Shown: piece by piece, positions 49,755-63,739 of the stretch | Layout: each line of letters starts with the position of its first letter | How positions within the stretch are numbered: position 1 is the stretch's first letter | Assembly: GCA_019843655.1 (NCBI GenBank) | Contig: JACDQD010000004.1 | Span: 3,720,001-3,784,000, forward strand | Reading direction: 5' to 3' | Source of the DNA: Lethocerus indicus | Taxonomy: Eukaryota; Arthropoda; Insecta; Hemiptera; Belostomatidae | DNA: 64,000 nucleotides | Notes under the pieces: generated by a model | Told to the model about the DNA's origin: nothing | What the model saw: the letters and a program-made list of their open reading frames with translations, nothing else | Databases searched by the model: none | Program-made: the position numbers and the translations under genes

Positions 49755-52700
49755 AATATTTTCTGTACATTATAAATATATTATGTTTGTAAATTAATTT
49801 GTTTGGAATAATAGTCACTTTTGTATGAATATTTTTAATTCCTTGTATGGAACAGTGTCATCTACAGATCTTTTATAATGTTGAAAAAGCATGTAGTGTT
49901 TTATTTTTTGACAAAGGAATAGTAATTATAGTTATCCTTGTAAATAAACCGATTTCAGATTTCAATTCCACTAATTTATACATGTCAGACGTACTTCTGC
50001 ACACTTGTTTGTTTCCTTTAACTTCTTAAATACAAGTATGGAAATAAATTTTGCACTTTATGTTATTTTGTTTATAGCACAATAAATTGTAAATAAACAT
50101 ACTACTGGCTTTATATAAATGTATATTAGTAGGCCTTTTTATTAAATCATAATTTGTTTAAATATATGCACTCAATATTTGATCACAAAATCCTTTATCT
50201 TGGTCACAAATTATATGAATACAGAAATATTTAGAAAAGAAAACAAAAATTGCCAGTGAAGTGAAAATGAATTTTATAAATTCACATAAAATAATAATTG
50301 AGCCATATTAAGCTAAATTAAAAATACCACGATAATTTTAATTATATAGGCAGGGTAAACAATGTGGATCTTCAGCTGTTAAAGAAGAGAGGAAAAATAA
50401 ATAATGTACTACGTTTGAATATAAAATAGTGTGGTACATTTATAGATGTATGAATATCATTACAGAACTTTAGTTTGAAATGAAAGCTACAAAAGAAAAT
50501 GTTTATTTATTAACCATTATTATCAACAAATACAACATAGTTACTTTTTAAATTATATTAGCAAATAATACATACAATCCGAAAATTCAGCAATTCTTTG
50601 GGCCGATGTGAACCTAATTCATACTGTCTCCAAGTAAGATGAGAATGAGTACAAATAAGCTTAATGATTATAATGCAATACATGCAATAATGTTAAAAAA
50701 CAAGCTGACTAATTTTATTTCAGCCAATTGTAAAGCAGAATTTATTTGTGGATAAAAATAACATTTTTTGTTTAACCAGGCACATATTCTGTGTATGTAT
50801 AAAATATATGAAAAAAGAAATTATATTTAATATCTGTATAAATTGGTACGTATTGTCTAGTTATGAAATAAATAAGTTCCAGACTATGGTTGTACTAATC
50901 TGACATATAAGTGCTGAAAAATAAAAGATGTTTATTAATTAAAGTACTATTTTTAAAGAGTAATATGTAACAAATTTTTGTAATGAGTACGGGGATTTTG
51001 AAATAAATATTAAATGTCATTTGTTAACAAAGTTTATCTACTGTAGTTACTGAAATATGATTTCAAGATCTACTAGACTCCAAAATACCATTGGAGTTGG
51101 CTATAAAATTTAATTACCAAGAAAAAAAATCAAGTATTAAAAAAATAATAACTTGGACTAATGGATATTGGAAAGTAAGAAATATATAACAAAACAAATA
51201 TATTGCTTTCTACTGATTTAACTATAGTTGTTCTTGATTATTGGATATAATTACAACAAAAAGTTAAGTAGAACTATATTTTGATAATTCTTGACTTCAA
51301 AATACAGGCAAAAATATAACCAACATTTTTATTATCTTAGATCATCATTGTTTGTTAACTTTTAACTGATTTCCACATGTGTAATGCATTTTTATATTAA
51401 CTAACTTTTCACTATATCTCAATAAAAAATAATTATTCCAAGGATATGTAAGGAGAAATGTTTAACCATAATATAAGAAAAAATAATTAGTGTACAAAGG
51501 AAAAACTGTCAGCTGCATTAGAACAAAATGGTATTTAAGGTATTAATTTCATAATAAAAACTGAAGACATAGTCATGTTTGTTATATGAACATTAATTGT
51601 GAATGCTGAACTGTTGTGAAAATTAACAGTTAGAAAAATCCTATGAATGCAAATGTGAATTGTACACACACGCATATACACAGACATACACACATGCATG
51701 CAAACACAGCACACACAAGTAAATATCATATTGTCATTTAAATAATACTGATGGAGGGCAGATAAAATTTAGTAAAATAATTTTTAACTAACATGATTTT
51801 AATTAATAAATAGAACAATGTAAATTACAATGTTATACTTATTTGTGAAATTGTAGTAAAAATTTGATGAAACCTGTCTTTATTTATATCTTGAAAAATA
51901 AATGTTACAGTTGATTTAAATTATTAAGTTTGAATATATACACATAGTTATGTATGTGTAGAGAGAATTCTCAGTAGTATGAAGGAACAAGAACTAAATA
52001 AAAGTAAATTTCATATTCATACTAGGTGCTACAACTAAGGGAAAATAATTAATATTTTCTTTTTTGTTCTTCCTCAATAAAAGGCATAATTAATAAAAGT
52101 GTATCAAACAAAATTAAAATAAATGAGGTTTCTTTATAGTGTTTCCAATTTTAATAATAATGGGTCTGAATTGAAACTATTAGTTATACAATTTTTTTCT
52201 ATCTGAAATATTTTCTTTTTCTAGTGAACACTTCCTGTTTCATGAAAATTAATGACACTTATCATAAATAATGTTTTCTTAAATGTTATTTTTGCCTCCT
52301 TGAGTTGATCAAAATCCCCTATACAAGTAATATAATCTTCCATTTTTACTCTAGAAAAAGTATATATATGCATCTTCAAATTCATTCTACTTGTCCCAAT
52401 TAAAAATAAATATATAAGATTTTATAATTGACCTTTCCATCAATGAAATTTAACATTGTTTTTTCCTTATGGCTAAAGAACATATAGTGGAACTCTAAAC
52501 CTCTTCGTGTTCCAATATATAATATGCGAATAAAATTGATTCTAAGAGGAATAATTGTTTAACCTATACTTTAAAAGATTATGACAAATATATATTTATT
52601 TCTATTAAATATTCAAGTTCTTGTTCTTTCAGGACATTATTCTTGACATAAAATCGTAACTGAGCTTAAATAAATATCCCAAAATAAATAATCACTCAAG

Positions 52701-52785
52701 TAAAAATTTATTCTTATGCAATTGAAATAGGTAATTAATTTCATATGTACTTTCATCTAATTTTGCAAATAATAACAGAAAGCTG
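49755..52785. other. HEXIM 3' UTR and intergenic DNA
   Basis: AT-rich, nearly CpG-free DNA between two convergent genes. HEXIM 3' processing is expected near three AATAAA signals at 50,043-50,097. From there to the ADAT2 stop codon I see no coding sequence or structured RNA. A patch at about 51,660-51,720 is ACAC/CATA-rich simple sequence. Confidence 0.6.
50043..50097 (+). terminator. Cluster of poly(A) signals for HEXIM
   Basis: AATAAA occurs at 50,043-50,048, 50,081-50,086 and 50,092-50,097, about 290-340 bases after the HEXIM stop. This gives a 3' UTR of ordinary length. Confidence 0.5.
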
Positions 52786-53274
52786 TTAATCACTTCCAGA
52801 TCGTTTTTTTATCTTTACCTTAGACGGAGGAGCATTAGGATTGGTTCCAGCATAGAACATCTTTAGCAATGCCATGGCTCTGTCTGCAAACACACCTGAG
52901 ATTACATGGCTGGGCGAGCTGATAAGGCGAGCAACATCTATCACAGAGCCACAGCCCCCAAACCGATCATTGGGGCAGCCATAAACCAGCATCTTTACCC
53001 CGACCAAATGGAGAGCTGCTGCACACATTGCACAAGGCTCAACTGTCACTACCACCGTCACTTCACTTAACACTTTTTCACCAAAGTTCTCAATCACTTT
53101 GTCCATGCAGTCAATTTCTGCATGTCTTGTAGCATTCTTCGTTCTGTTGACGTCGTTGCTGCCTTCAGCAATTTTTTCGTTGTCTCGCACAAATATACAG
53201 CCCACAGGAACTTCTCCTGCTTTCAGTGCCTTTTCGGCAAGTTCTAGGGCTTGTTCCATCCAATAATTTGTGTC
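52786..53274 (-). CDS. ADAT2: tRNA wobble adenosine deaminase subunit 2 (ADAT2), 5' end missing
   Basis: ADAT2 is the catalytic partner of ADAT3. The dimer converts adenosine 34 of tRNA anticodons to inosine. This exon encodes nearly all of the cytidine-deaminase fold. Numbering from the Met at 53,259, the zinc/catalytic motif HAE is at 46-48 (RHAEID) and PCAMC at 75-79. VYGCPNDRFGGCGSV and the C-terminal NPNAPPSKVK are also typical. The exon begins after an acceptor (GTAACAG) at 53,274, with GACACAAATTATTGG in frame before the Met; the Trp-Met pair is conserved in the family. So coding sequence very probably continues into an upstream exon, which I could not find. The Met at 53,259 would give 157 residues (human 191). 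Only about 250 bases separate it from SMUG1 on the same strand. Confidence 0.94.
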   Translation of the reverse strand, partial: DTNYWMEQALELAEKALKAGEVPVGCIFVRDNEKIAEGSNDVNRTKNATRHAEIDCMDKVIENFGEKVLSEVTVVVTVEPCAMCAAALHLVGVKMLVYGCPNDRFGGCGSVIDVARLISSPSHVISGVFADRAMALLKMFYAGTNPNAPPSKVKIKKRSGSD

Positions 53275-53526
53275 CTGTTACACAATATATTAATTATCAT
53301 TTCTACAGTCTGAGAGAGTAATTAAAAAAATGAAAATTACGGAATCTCTCCTTCACAAATTTCTGTGTACAAGCATGTATTTTTGAGAGATGATAGAATT
53401 TAATTTATAAAAAAATAAGTAAACAAAAAAGTTGCAGATAACTATCAGTTCTAAATATCACACAAACAAATAAATTATTAGATCTTATAAATTGCATAAT
53501 AATTCTTACAAAATCCATTGATGAAA

Positions 53527-55602
53527 TTATATGGCAAAATACTGAGCAAGGTCGTAATCAATGATGAGCTGTTTTGTTGTAGCCAACCAATCCTTGTTAG
53601 TAGCCGGATTTCTAGGACTAGGATGTGGAAGAAATAAAACCTGAAGAAATGAATTATTCATTTAATATAACTAACAGCTTAAAATATGGTTATTCTGAAA
53701 TTAAATTCTCCTAACAGAATACTGAGCTCACATATGCAATAAACCAAAAAGTTAACTAAAGAAAATAAGATTTTATATTATTCTTAAGGGCCTGAATAAT
53801 TTAAATTTGTTCTGTCAGTATCAGTTTCAAAAGTCAAAAAATCTAATACGCTTTAATTAAATTTCCATTTTCTTGTTTTTACTACTATCTGGTCACATTT
53901 GATATACCAACAAAAATGAATACCATTACCTTCACACCATTTAGCCCAGCTCTGCTCACAACATTCAAAGCTTTCTTTTCAGAAAACCGGCCAATTCCAA
54001 TAACAAATTTGACATTTAACAATGATATAACTTCACATAAAGCAGAATCACATGCACTCTCAATAGTCCTTTGTATTGCCGCCTGTAAAAAATCTCAGTA
54101 TCATGAAAAATACAATTAGACTTTACAAAACGACTACCAAATTAAACAGCAATGACCATGAATATTCCAGAATTATATAAAATCCACTCATATCAATTCA
54201 CATGTGTGTTTTCTGTATTCATAGACTCTGTAGAATTCTGGATATTTTTTGTCTCTACGCATTAATTTTTTTGGCTAGCAATGACTAAACAATAAATATA
54301 TGTAATAAATTATCTTACAGAAATGTTAATTTTCACAATCTACAATGACAATATTCTCACCTTTAATTCTGGTGGCGTAACATTCTTTCCATGAGAGCCA
54401 ATAAGACACAGTGGAAAATAATTGTAGACAAAGGAATGTTTAAAAAAGACTGAGGCTTCACTGGCACCCAAAAGTTTTGCCAAGGACCAGAATCTTTTGC
54501 CACTCACTTCGCTGCGCCTACACGCCAGGCCCATCACTGGCCTCAGTGGATGTTCACGCTCTGGTTTCAGAACAGTTCCAAACAAGCCAAGAAACTGCTG
54601 AACTGAACTGTTCTCTCCGAAAGGTACCTGATATCATACATTTGTATACAAATATTTTATTTTCTGCTGTGCACTTACTTTATCCTACAATTTGTATGAG
54701 TGACAAGGCGTAGGTGGAATCCGTACCTTAACTCACAAATATTAGTCAAAATTTAGTCTATTTCCAATGAAATCAGACAAAAAGTTTAAAAAACAATTTC
54801 TTTTACTTCACTAAGTGCACCTTGTATAAACTTTTACAAAACGATAATGTTTTGGGAACTAAAAAATTATTTAACTTGATGTTTAATAAAAGCTAATATT
54901 TTTAACATTAACTTCTCTCTCCAGTTAATGAGGCATTCATACATGTTGGTTACAAAACTGTTACTGTAGATTTGAAACTCATTGACAGTGCAGACTAGGG
55001 GCGTTGTTAATAACAAACATACATAGGCATTTTATTAATTTACTGATGTTACGCTATTGAAGGTAGTGAGAAACCGAAAGAGTCTATCATTAGACCAAAT
55101 CAGTGAACGGAAATAGAAAATTAGAATACAAACCAAATCAGAATAATACATAAACTTGTCAACAATTAAAAGAAAATTGTTTTATATCTTTGGTTTCTAC
55201 ATTGTAAAATAATGTTACTTTAAATTGCCATTCTTTGAGAGCTCGTTAATTGAGATAATAAAATGCAATAGACAAGGGCACAAGGAAGAAAAGTTAAAAT
55301 TTATAATGATCCAGGATTACCCCGTTTTGCATCATTCCCCATGGTCCTGGATTCATACCCAAAAAGAGAACCTCCTTAGTTCCAAGACAGTACTTTCTCA
55401 CGTACTTCGAATGAATGTCGTACGCATAGGATAAAGGGTCGTACACATATTCAACAGAAGGGCCAAAATCGGTGTCCTTTAGCCTCCTGGACAGTTTCAA
55501 TTCTATTTGCAATATCAATTCCGGAAATATATTAACAGTTTGATAACGGGCTATTTGTTCGGAGCGAACTTCCGTAAAACTATCGTCTGAGTTGGCGTGC
55601 AT
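53527..55602 (-). CDS. SMUG1: SMUG1 uracil-DNA glycosylase
   Basis: SMUG1 removes uracil and oxidised pyrimidines such as 5-hydroxymethyluracil from DNA, starting base-excision repair in the nucleus. Exons: 55,602-55,321; 54,627-54,361; 54,082-53,930; 53,640-53,527. All are phase 0 with GT/AG borders, giving 271 residues (human 270). Motif 1 GMNPGPWGM contains the catalytic Asn at 84. The uracil-recognising Asn is at 163 (FVYNYFPL; human has His-Asn, here Tyr-Asn). Motif 2 HPSPRNP has its His at 240. These positions match the human enzyme almost exactly, so the model should be complete. It is divergent from TMEM245 with a spacer of about 990 bases and lies just upstream of ADAT2. Confidence 0.97.
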
Positions 55603-56593
55603 TCTGCTTCCAAAATATTACCGAAAATATTTAATGAAATGGGATTACCAGTAATACTTTACGCCCCTACTAACCTCACTTCTTCAAATATGCTGACGTC
55701 ATGCATTGTACACAAGTCGATTGTTTTAAATCGATGAGAGTAGAGATCGACGCAAGAAAACTGAATTTTACAGTAGTTAACAATTGCAATTGATTAAAGA
55801 AGGTGAAATATATTCACAGAACAAAATAATAATACTTGAGTTTCAAAATGTCTTTTGTATGGACAAGTTTATTAATAGTGCATGTATGAAACAAAATTAT
55901 AAATCACATATAGATTAACATTGTACACAGTTTTAAACTTTAACACTGCCTTCTAATGTTTTTTCTAAGATTAATTTAATGGAAAACTCCTCATAATCAA
56001 AACAGTCTAAACTTTTTATGCTGAAGATATTCATATAAAATTATTTCAATAAAACCCAGAAGTTTGACATTTTTATATTTCATTTCTATATGGCTCAAAA
56101 TGTGCTTATTGTTACTTATTTGTAGTAAATATAGGTGCGCAGACATAAAAGGCTAATAATTCGATTATTCTTGACAGAAGTACATATTGTACCTGATGCA
56201 ATAACATTGTTAAGATTATTTAAATAATGTGGCTAAGGGATCGAAAAATACATGTATAATTAAATATATTTTTTAAACTAGCAACCCTGTATTTAAAATT
56301 ATAATAATTAATTATGAATGTAAATGAAATATATGCAATACAAAATATAACATAAGTATAAAATATAAATATACAGCACAAATCAATACAAATAACAAAC
56401 CTATTTGTTGAAATATACCACACGGTATAAATGGAATGAGTCGATGACAGTTATAGAGGAGGTAAAATCAGCTGTTGCCGCAGGGTATTACTGCAGTGTG
56501 ACAGTGTCTGACGCAACGGTTAAATTTAAATTGGAGCATGTAGTTTCTTCACTGTGAATTGTCAGTTGTTCGCTCACCTCAGAGCGGTAAACT
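55603..56593. promoter_or_regulatory. Divergent spacer between SMUG1 and TMEM245
   Basis: The two ends of this spacer are richer in CpG (about 55,660-55,760 and 56,440-56,593) than the AT-rich middle, suggesting two separate promoters rather than one shared core. Repeated open frames on the minus strand are low-complexity and not coding. No TATA box is evident. Confidence 0.45.
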
Positions 56594-59500
56594 ATGGAGT
56601 CTCGCGAAAAAAAACGGAGTGTTTTCTCGATGGGCGGCCTTTTGGATAATTTTTCATCCAGGGTCGATTCCGAGAAGAATGATAAAGCCATCAAATTTGC
56701 CATGTTCAATGGCCTGGCTATTCTCCTTGTTATGGTCTCTTCCGTAGCCGCCTGTGGGGTTTATTTCATCTTGAAACCTTTCATTAAACCGCTGCTTTGG
56801 GCCCTTTTATGCGGATCAGCGCTGCACCCATTCAAGCAAGTACTGGCGAGGAAATTCGAAACTTTCGTCGTGAGGCTGGAAGCCTCGTCTAAGCCAGTTT
56901 TTTTAAATTTGATATTACTGCCTGTGATACTTATAATTCGATGTTCAGACTTTATAGGAGATTTTCTCGTGAAATATATATCTGTCATCATCAAATGTGT
57001 TGTCACAATTTGTTTTTTTATCGTTGCTTATGCTTATACCCCCAATGTGGTATTGAGAAGTGTTTGGTTTTTCATGGGATTAAATAAAGCTCTCTTGAAT
57101 TTCACTTTGGATATTTTTCAGAGCTCAATTGCAGTAAGTAAACAGAAAGTAATTTCATTATACACTTGATTTACTTGAGTTATTTATAGTATAATTTTGT
57201 TTGAAATTTAAATTTAACCAATATCAGAATTGATGAGTGTATCTGGAAAGGAATTCTTGACCATGACATTTGACTTTTTGATCTATAAATTCATCTAATG
57301 ATGCCTTTTATAATTTCAACTGGAGAGAACTATCCATAAATTATTGCTCAAAGTAATTAAGAAAATTCATTTCAGATTATGCATTATTAACAGTTTATTT
57401 TATTAATAATTTCAACTAAATATATAGTATATTTATTAAATAATCCATGTCTTATGTATTTTCTGTTTTATGTACTGATTAAATGTCATCATTACCTTAT
57501 AGACATTTGGTTTAAATGACATCCATAAAGTAAGAATCATTTACCGATGAATAAATACTATTAACTACAATAATTTTTTTGCAAGGACTATATTGAAATA
57601 CTATTTAAAATATATTAAAACTATGAAACTCAAAACTGTTATGAATTTATTTATGGATAGTTTTTTTGTATTTCACTCATGAGGGAATAAAGAATAATCT
57701 TTCAACTTCTTAAACGTATTACGTTTTTATGAGAACTATTTGTTTTCAAATGTTTGAATTGTTAAAATATTTTGTAGGTTGGAACAGTTGTTCTTGCATT
57801 CATGTCTGCTTTGATCTTTGCATGGAAACCAGAGAGTAGGCGATTTTTTTCATTAGGATCTATTGGTGTTTGGGTAGCTGTAACTTCATATCTTGCTGGC
57901 CATCTTCCATCATTCAGGATACCAGTATTTGTTTTATTTCAGTTTTTATTGTGTGCAGGTTATTTTTATGCAGCTCTAAGTAAGTAAAACTTTATGTAAT
58001 AATATTCATTACTTGAAAAATAATTATTTTATCATCGTATTAAAATGTAATGAAATAGTTATTATTAAGTTTTCTTGATTTAATTATTTAATTGTCATTA
58101 ATTAACTCTTTTAATTATATTTTTAATAGCTGCATTTCTTTTTTAAGTTATTCTTTAGTGCATTCAAAAAGCATTTGTAAAAAATGTTTCAAAAGAATTT
58201 TAATATTCCTGAATTGTTAAATATTAAATATAATTACATTATGCACAATTTTAATGGTTAAAATTGTTATTCTTAATGAGTTAGCTTACATATTTATAAC
58301 CGGACAATTCAGATTCCTTATTATAATACATCCTCAGTGGCTAAGGTATAGTACTTGATCCATTGAGGCTGGGGTCCCAATGATTTTAGTTGTTGACAAA
58401 AAAATGTATACTCTGGGTAGTTCAACTAAATTAGTTTAAAAATGCGTTTAACCTAGGATTAGATCCAGTTTAATGATAGTTTGTTAATATTTAGAGAAAA
58501 GAAAATGATAATTATCTTAATAAAAATTGATGGTTATTGATTTTTTGTGCTTCAAAACAATATTTTGAAGCCTGAATAATAAAATATTTGAATTAAATTT
58601 TTTTAGCTCCCTCAAAGGAAAAAAATGAACCCAAAAACCCAGAAGAGGAGGTATGTCTATTATTTATTTACTGATACATGTTTGAATTTGTTAAATTTGA
58701 ATCAAAGAGAAATTTTTTTTAGACTACTGGTCATCCCGACAAGAGTGACTTACATTTGAAAACACAATGCACTTCCAGGTAATATTGTTTTATGGTTCTT
58801 GTTAGGTTGTATTTTGAATATAATTTATTGTTTTTTATGTACATAATTTGCTACTTCTGTATCTCATATATTGATAGATATATTTTAGGTAATTTATCAG
58901 TTTTGAACATATGTTATATTAGGTTTTCATAATATTACTTATAGCTGGCTGGTAATTTACGGAAGCAAATCAAGGACTAGGAAATAATATTACGTTTTCA
59001 TTGTTTATTTCAGTGTTGTTTATATTAAATGGCTTTCTGTGATATGTCTCAGTGTACTATTGGTTAGTCTTCCATCATTCCCCTATATTTTTCTTATTCT
59101 TATTTCAATCTACGCAGCAAAAAAGTTCTGTAAGTGTAAATTAATCAGTAATTTTATACATATCTCATTTTATATACTATACATTTTATTACTTGAAGAT
59201 GGAAAACATACATATGTAATGAGTAGATACGTAAATACAGATTAAAAGTCATTTTCTTCTTTATTTTGTAGGTATAGCATTCAGATTAATTGATATTGTT
59301 AGTGGTCATTTCAAAGCTGTTGCTTATAATGTTAAATGTTGGTATGCCTTGAGACAAGATATTTTGTTACCGGAACCTTTCAAGAACACAATGAAGGTGA
59401 GTTACTATGCTACAAATGTTGTAATAGGCTTAAATGCATACATGTGTATTAATGTTTGTATACAATGTAAACTATTATAATTATAGAAATTTATAATATT

Positions 59501-62500
59501 GTTATCAAAGTTTGGAAGTCCACTTTAATGAATTGCTTCAGGTTATGAGAATGTTATTAGACAAGGAACTGTCAATTATTAAAACATATTGTGATTCAGC
59601 AGCTTCAATTACTGTAATTTTGGGACTGCTTCTAGTGGTTATATTTGGTTCAATTTTCCTTACAGTTCAGGTAATACTAAGTTTCCTGTCTTTTTAAAAA
59701 ATTGTCTTTTCTTTAATTAGCTTAAGCATTTAGCACAATAAAATAAGTGTGTGTACATATATATGAAGTGATTTAAAAATATATATGAGATGCATCACTT
59801 TTAATTACATTTACTTTTTTAGGTATATAAAGAGAGTGTGTACTTTGTTCAAACTGGTGGAAGTATAATTAATTCTACAATTGTCCACAATCCCGAACTT
59901 CATGATCTTCTGCCTGAAGGTTGGCAGTCCACAATGGATACAGCCCTTAATAATGCCTATATTTATGTTAGGGAATCATTGGCCAAATTGGTAAATAAAT
60001 ATTTTCAGCTTAAAAACAGTACATAACCAATACTACATCAGATAGCAACAAATTTTAGGATATCTGTTGGTGCATAATGCATCATAGAACAGTGCACTGT
60101 GCTTATATAAAAACATTGTCTGGTGACGTAATGTGGGATTAGAATAAATGGATTCAAAAAATGCAGTATATTTAGGATTCTGACTCTGTTTTCTCAGTTT
60201 AATTCAACGCAGTATAAATTATTTGTGTTATGGTAATTAGATTCGCAGTGTTCTGAAAGATAAAGGAGTGGAAGAAGATCGTAGGGTTGAATTGGAAAGG
60301 AGTGCATTGGATTTGTGGGACAGAGTCTACCAGGCATGGGTGATGCCGCTTCAACAGCCTGCTGGTGGTCAGCAAGCATCTTTTGTTGGCCCAACTGTTA
60401 CAGCCGAAGCTGTAATACACTCTTATACTACCCTAATTAAGAGGTTACGTAAGACACCAGGTGATTTATCTTATTATACTGCAGTTTTAATCATAAAGCT
60501 GCCTTAGATTCAATAAATATTTGTTTTAAGACAATAGTAAAGTAACAGAAATATTTGGTGCAATATTGTTGAAAGTAAATTCTTCATTGAAGTTGTAGTC
60601 ACATCGCTTTGATAAGGGTATATTCTTTCTTATGAAAGAAATATTCAGATTTCATATCGCTAACTATTGTTTTTTGTTATATTAAAATATTTTTGTATTA
60701 TTTATTATTATTTGTTTATATTTTTATGTGAAAGAACTAATGTAATATTGTAATGATTTTTAGAAGTAGTAAGTTTAAAATCATTGGGGGTCTTGCTGAG
60801 TGATAATATGTCTACTTTGTCTGCTGGACTTGACTCTTTGTTGGCAATATTGAAGGGTAACTTCACGCTTCTTCTTAATGTATTGTCAACCCTTTTTTCA
60901 CTTATCTTTGGTGGTGGAATGTCAGTCATTAATTTCACTTTACACATGGTAAGTAAATTATCTTAAAGGTGAAGTTTAGAAGTGAAGAATAGAAATGTTT
61001 GATGCATTAAAAACAGACTTCTTTAAAACCATGACATTTAAGAGGAGTTGTATGCTTTTCAGTTTTTAAATAAAATCTGTAAAATCTTATATCTCATTGA
61101 TCTTATATCTCTTGTGTCCCATATATACAAAAATGACTAGTTTGTATACTTTGATGCTACTGAAAATTAGTACATACAATTAAAAATTATAAAGTGGAGG
61201 TTTGTTCTGTTCAATTTAATCAAAATTATTTAGGTTATTATATTTATTGAGGGTTTGACCTTATCTGAGTTGAAATAACAAAATTATTTGCCTGCAGATT
61301 AAAAAAAAGAGTTTTTGCTCATTTGTTTTCAGTAAATATCTTCAAATGAAGAATCGTTTTTTTCTATTTCATTTGTCTTACATAAGGTGCTTATTGGATC
61401 TTTTATAGTAACTTATAATTATGAATCTTTTATTGAATAATGATACTGCACTATAGTATTCTGATAATGATAAAGAAAATACTCCTAAATTAATTGGATG
61501 ACACTTAGTATGCTAGTACCTAAAAACAAAAATTAGTATATGCACTTAAAATTGTATTAATATGTTCCATATTATATATACCTTGGAATTCAAATAGCTT
61601 AGAGCCACTTAAAACGTTTTCCTTATTGCCTGAAATGAAATTTAAAATTCATTGAGCATTAATAGAGTGGATATTTTTTATATTTATACGTAATTATGTC
61701 TATTTTGTAATGATTGCTACATTTTTTTTATTTTCACTAATAATATTTCGCCTTTTCAGGTTGTATTTTTGACAGCACTGTTTTATTTATTAAGCACTAG
61801 CCGACAGTTATATAAACCAGTTGAAGTTGTCACTCACATGAGCCCAAAGTATGGTAACAAGTAAGTAACTAGTTAGAAATACCAGGACACTGTTTTATGG
61901 GGTACTTCCAACAGTCCTTAGAGGAAAATTCAAGTGAAAAATAATTAGACAATTAGAAATAATTTATGATTAGCTGTTATACCTTTACATGATCTGCAGC
62001 ATTTATTTTAATCATTTTAATTATAATTATAATGAAATTTTAGTATTATTTAAAAGAAATGAATGTTTTTGGTTGGGATTGGGACAATTGGGAGAATTTT
62101 TTTTAAGATATTGAATTTCTTATTGTTATTGCATATTTAAATTTTGCATTACCATAATGGTAATATTTTATGAAGTAGTTTGTGGGAAACTAAACATGAG
62201 ATTGGTTGGCATGAGATGTTAACCAATAATATTTTTGAACTAATGTATCATAGGTACAATCAAAAATGTCTGTCTACACCTACAGTATTTGCTGCCTCTT
62301 TCACATTCAAAGGCCCAAGTACATTAAAGAAAATTTCATCACATTTGCTTCACTTTAAAAGATTATTTAAAGCCTTTTTGACTTGGGTTTAATAAGCTTA
62401 AGGATAAGCTGAGTACATTAAACTCCATCTAAACCTAACTTAGCTTCAACACCCAGAGGTATATGAGAGGTATATGCACATGCATATGCATAACTGAAAA

Positions 62501-63739
62501 TTATACCATACCAAACTGTATTTCCTTTCAGGTTAGCAGTTGCTGTTGAGAATGCATGCCAAGAAGTTTTGGCAGCATCTGTCAAGCTTTCAGTGTTTTA
62601 TGGAATGTGGACTTGGCTCATTCATACAGTTTTCCAGAGTAACATCATTTACATGCCTGCAGGTAATATTTGTTCCATTAGCTTGCGCATTACTTCAAAA
62701 TTATGTAATTATAACTAAGTTACTGAATACAAAACAAAATGAATGAACAAGAATTATTTAAAAGTTCAATCTGAGTTTATACATATCCCTTTAATAGATT
62801 TTATCCTCTATTCCTTCTTCTTCAATTTCTATTAAATTATTGCCGCATTTATTTACTACATTGTAGCCAGTTCATAATGAAATAGTGAATTGGATTAAAT
62901 AAGCAGTCATAACACTTATCCAAAGAAATCAACCACTTTTATACAAAATATTATTTGGGACAATGATAAAGCTATTTTACTTCATTAAATTAATTGAATG
63001 CATATTATTTTTCAGTATTTGCAGCTATACTTGGTGGTATGCCTGTTTTGGGAACTTATTGGGTTTGCCTGCCTGCCTGTCTGGATCTTTGGCTTGTTCA
63101 GGATAATAAACTACTCGCTCTCTGCTTACTCATAGCACAGATATTACCAACTATGATTGTTGATTCTACTGTTTATAATGAAATACAAGGGTGAGCTAGC
63201 AGATTATTGGAATGATTGTGTACATCAATGTCAGTAAAATATAGTCACTAAATACATTAAATTGAAGTATGCACCAATGTTGTAAAGGATTTCTCTATTT
63301 CAGTTTGATGCTTTTGGTGACAATATTTTACTGATAATAGGCCAACCTGATAAAATGATAATACATTACATATGCATATAAACATACACATAAATAAATG
63401 TATTAAAAGTACTTATTTTATATTAATAAAGTCCTACTAAGAGTGTTAAGAATATTAATAGAAAGAGTATGAAATTGGTAGGGTCCTGTACTAAACATCA
63501 GTGGTTGTGTTTAATGTAAACTTTCTGCAGGTAAGGGAAGTTTTTTTCATTAATGTGATGATATATGTTTCAGGGGTCATCCATATTTGACTGGTTTATC
63601 TGTAGCAGGTGGTATGTTTTGGCTTGGAATAGAAGGTGCTGTTGTTGGCCCACTTATGCTGTGTTTCCTTTTTGTCATCATCAACATGGCCTCAAGCATT
63701 GCAACAAGCCCATCGCCTCCTCAGTCAACTAATGACTGA
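56594..63739 (+). CDS. TMEM245: TMEM245, multi-pass membrane protein of the AI-2E family
   Basis: TMEM245 is a poorly understood membrane protein assigned to the AI-2E (PerM-like) transporter family; its substrate in animals is unknown. Exons: 56,594-57,133; 57,778-57,979; 58,607-58,650; 58,723-58,778; 59,014-59,129; 59,272-59,396; 59,542-59,670; 59,823-59,990; 60,241-60,460; 60,764-60,948; 61,760-61,860; 62,532-62,662; 63,016-63,190; 63,574-63,739. Phases agree throughout and give 785 residues (human about 880). Exon 1 holds hydrophobic segments around FNGLAILLVMVSSVAACGVY and LLWALLCGSALHPFKQVL. A charged cytoplasmic-looking stretch in exons 3-4 is followed by alternating membrane helices. 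The C-terminal part includes GGMPVLGTYWVCLP and WLGIEGAVVGPLMLC, the conserved AI-2E-like end. The start ATG is in a CpG-rich patch. Confidence 0.93.

Noticed and set aside
59512..59541. Extending TMEM245 exon 7 upstream to 59,512
   Set aside because: The phase would not fit exon 6. The acceptor CTTCAG ending at 59,541 gives an in-frame join.
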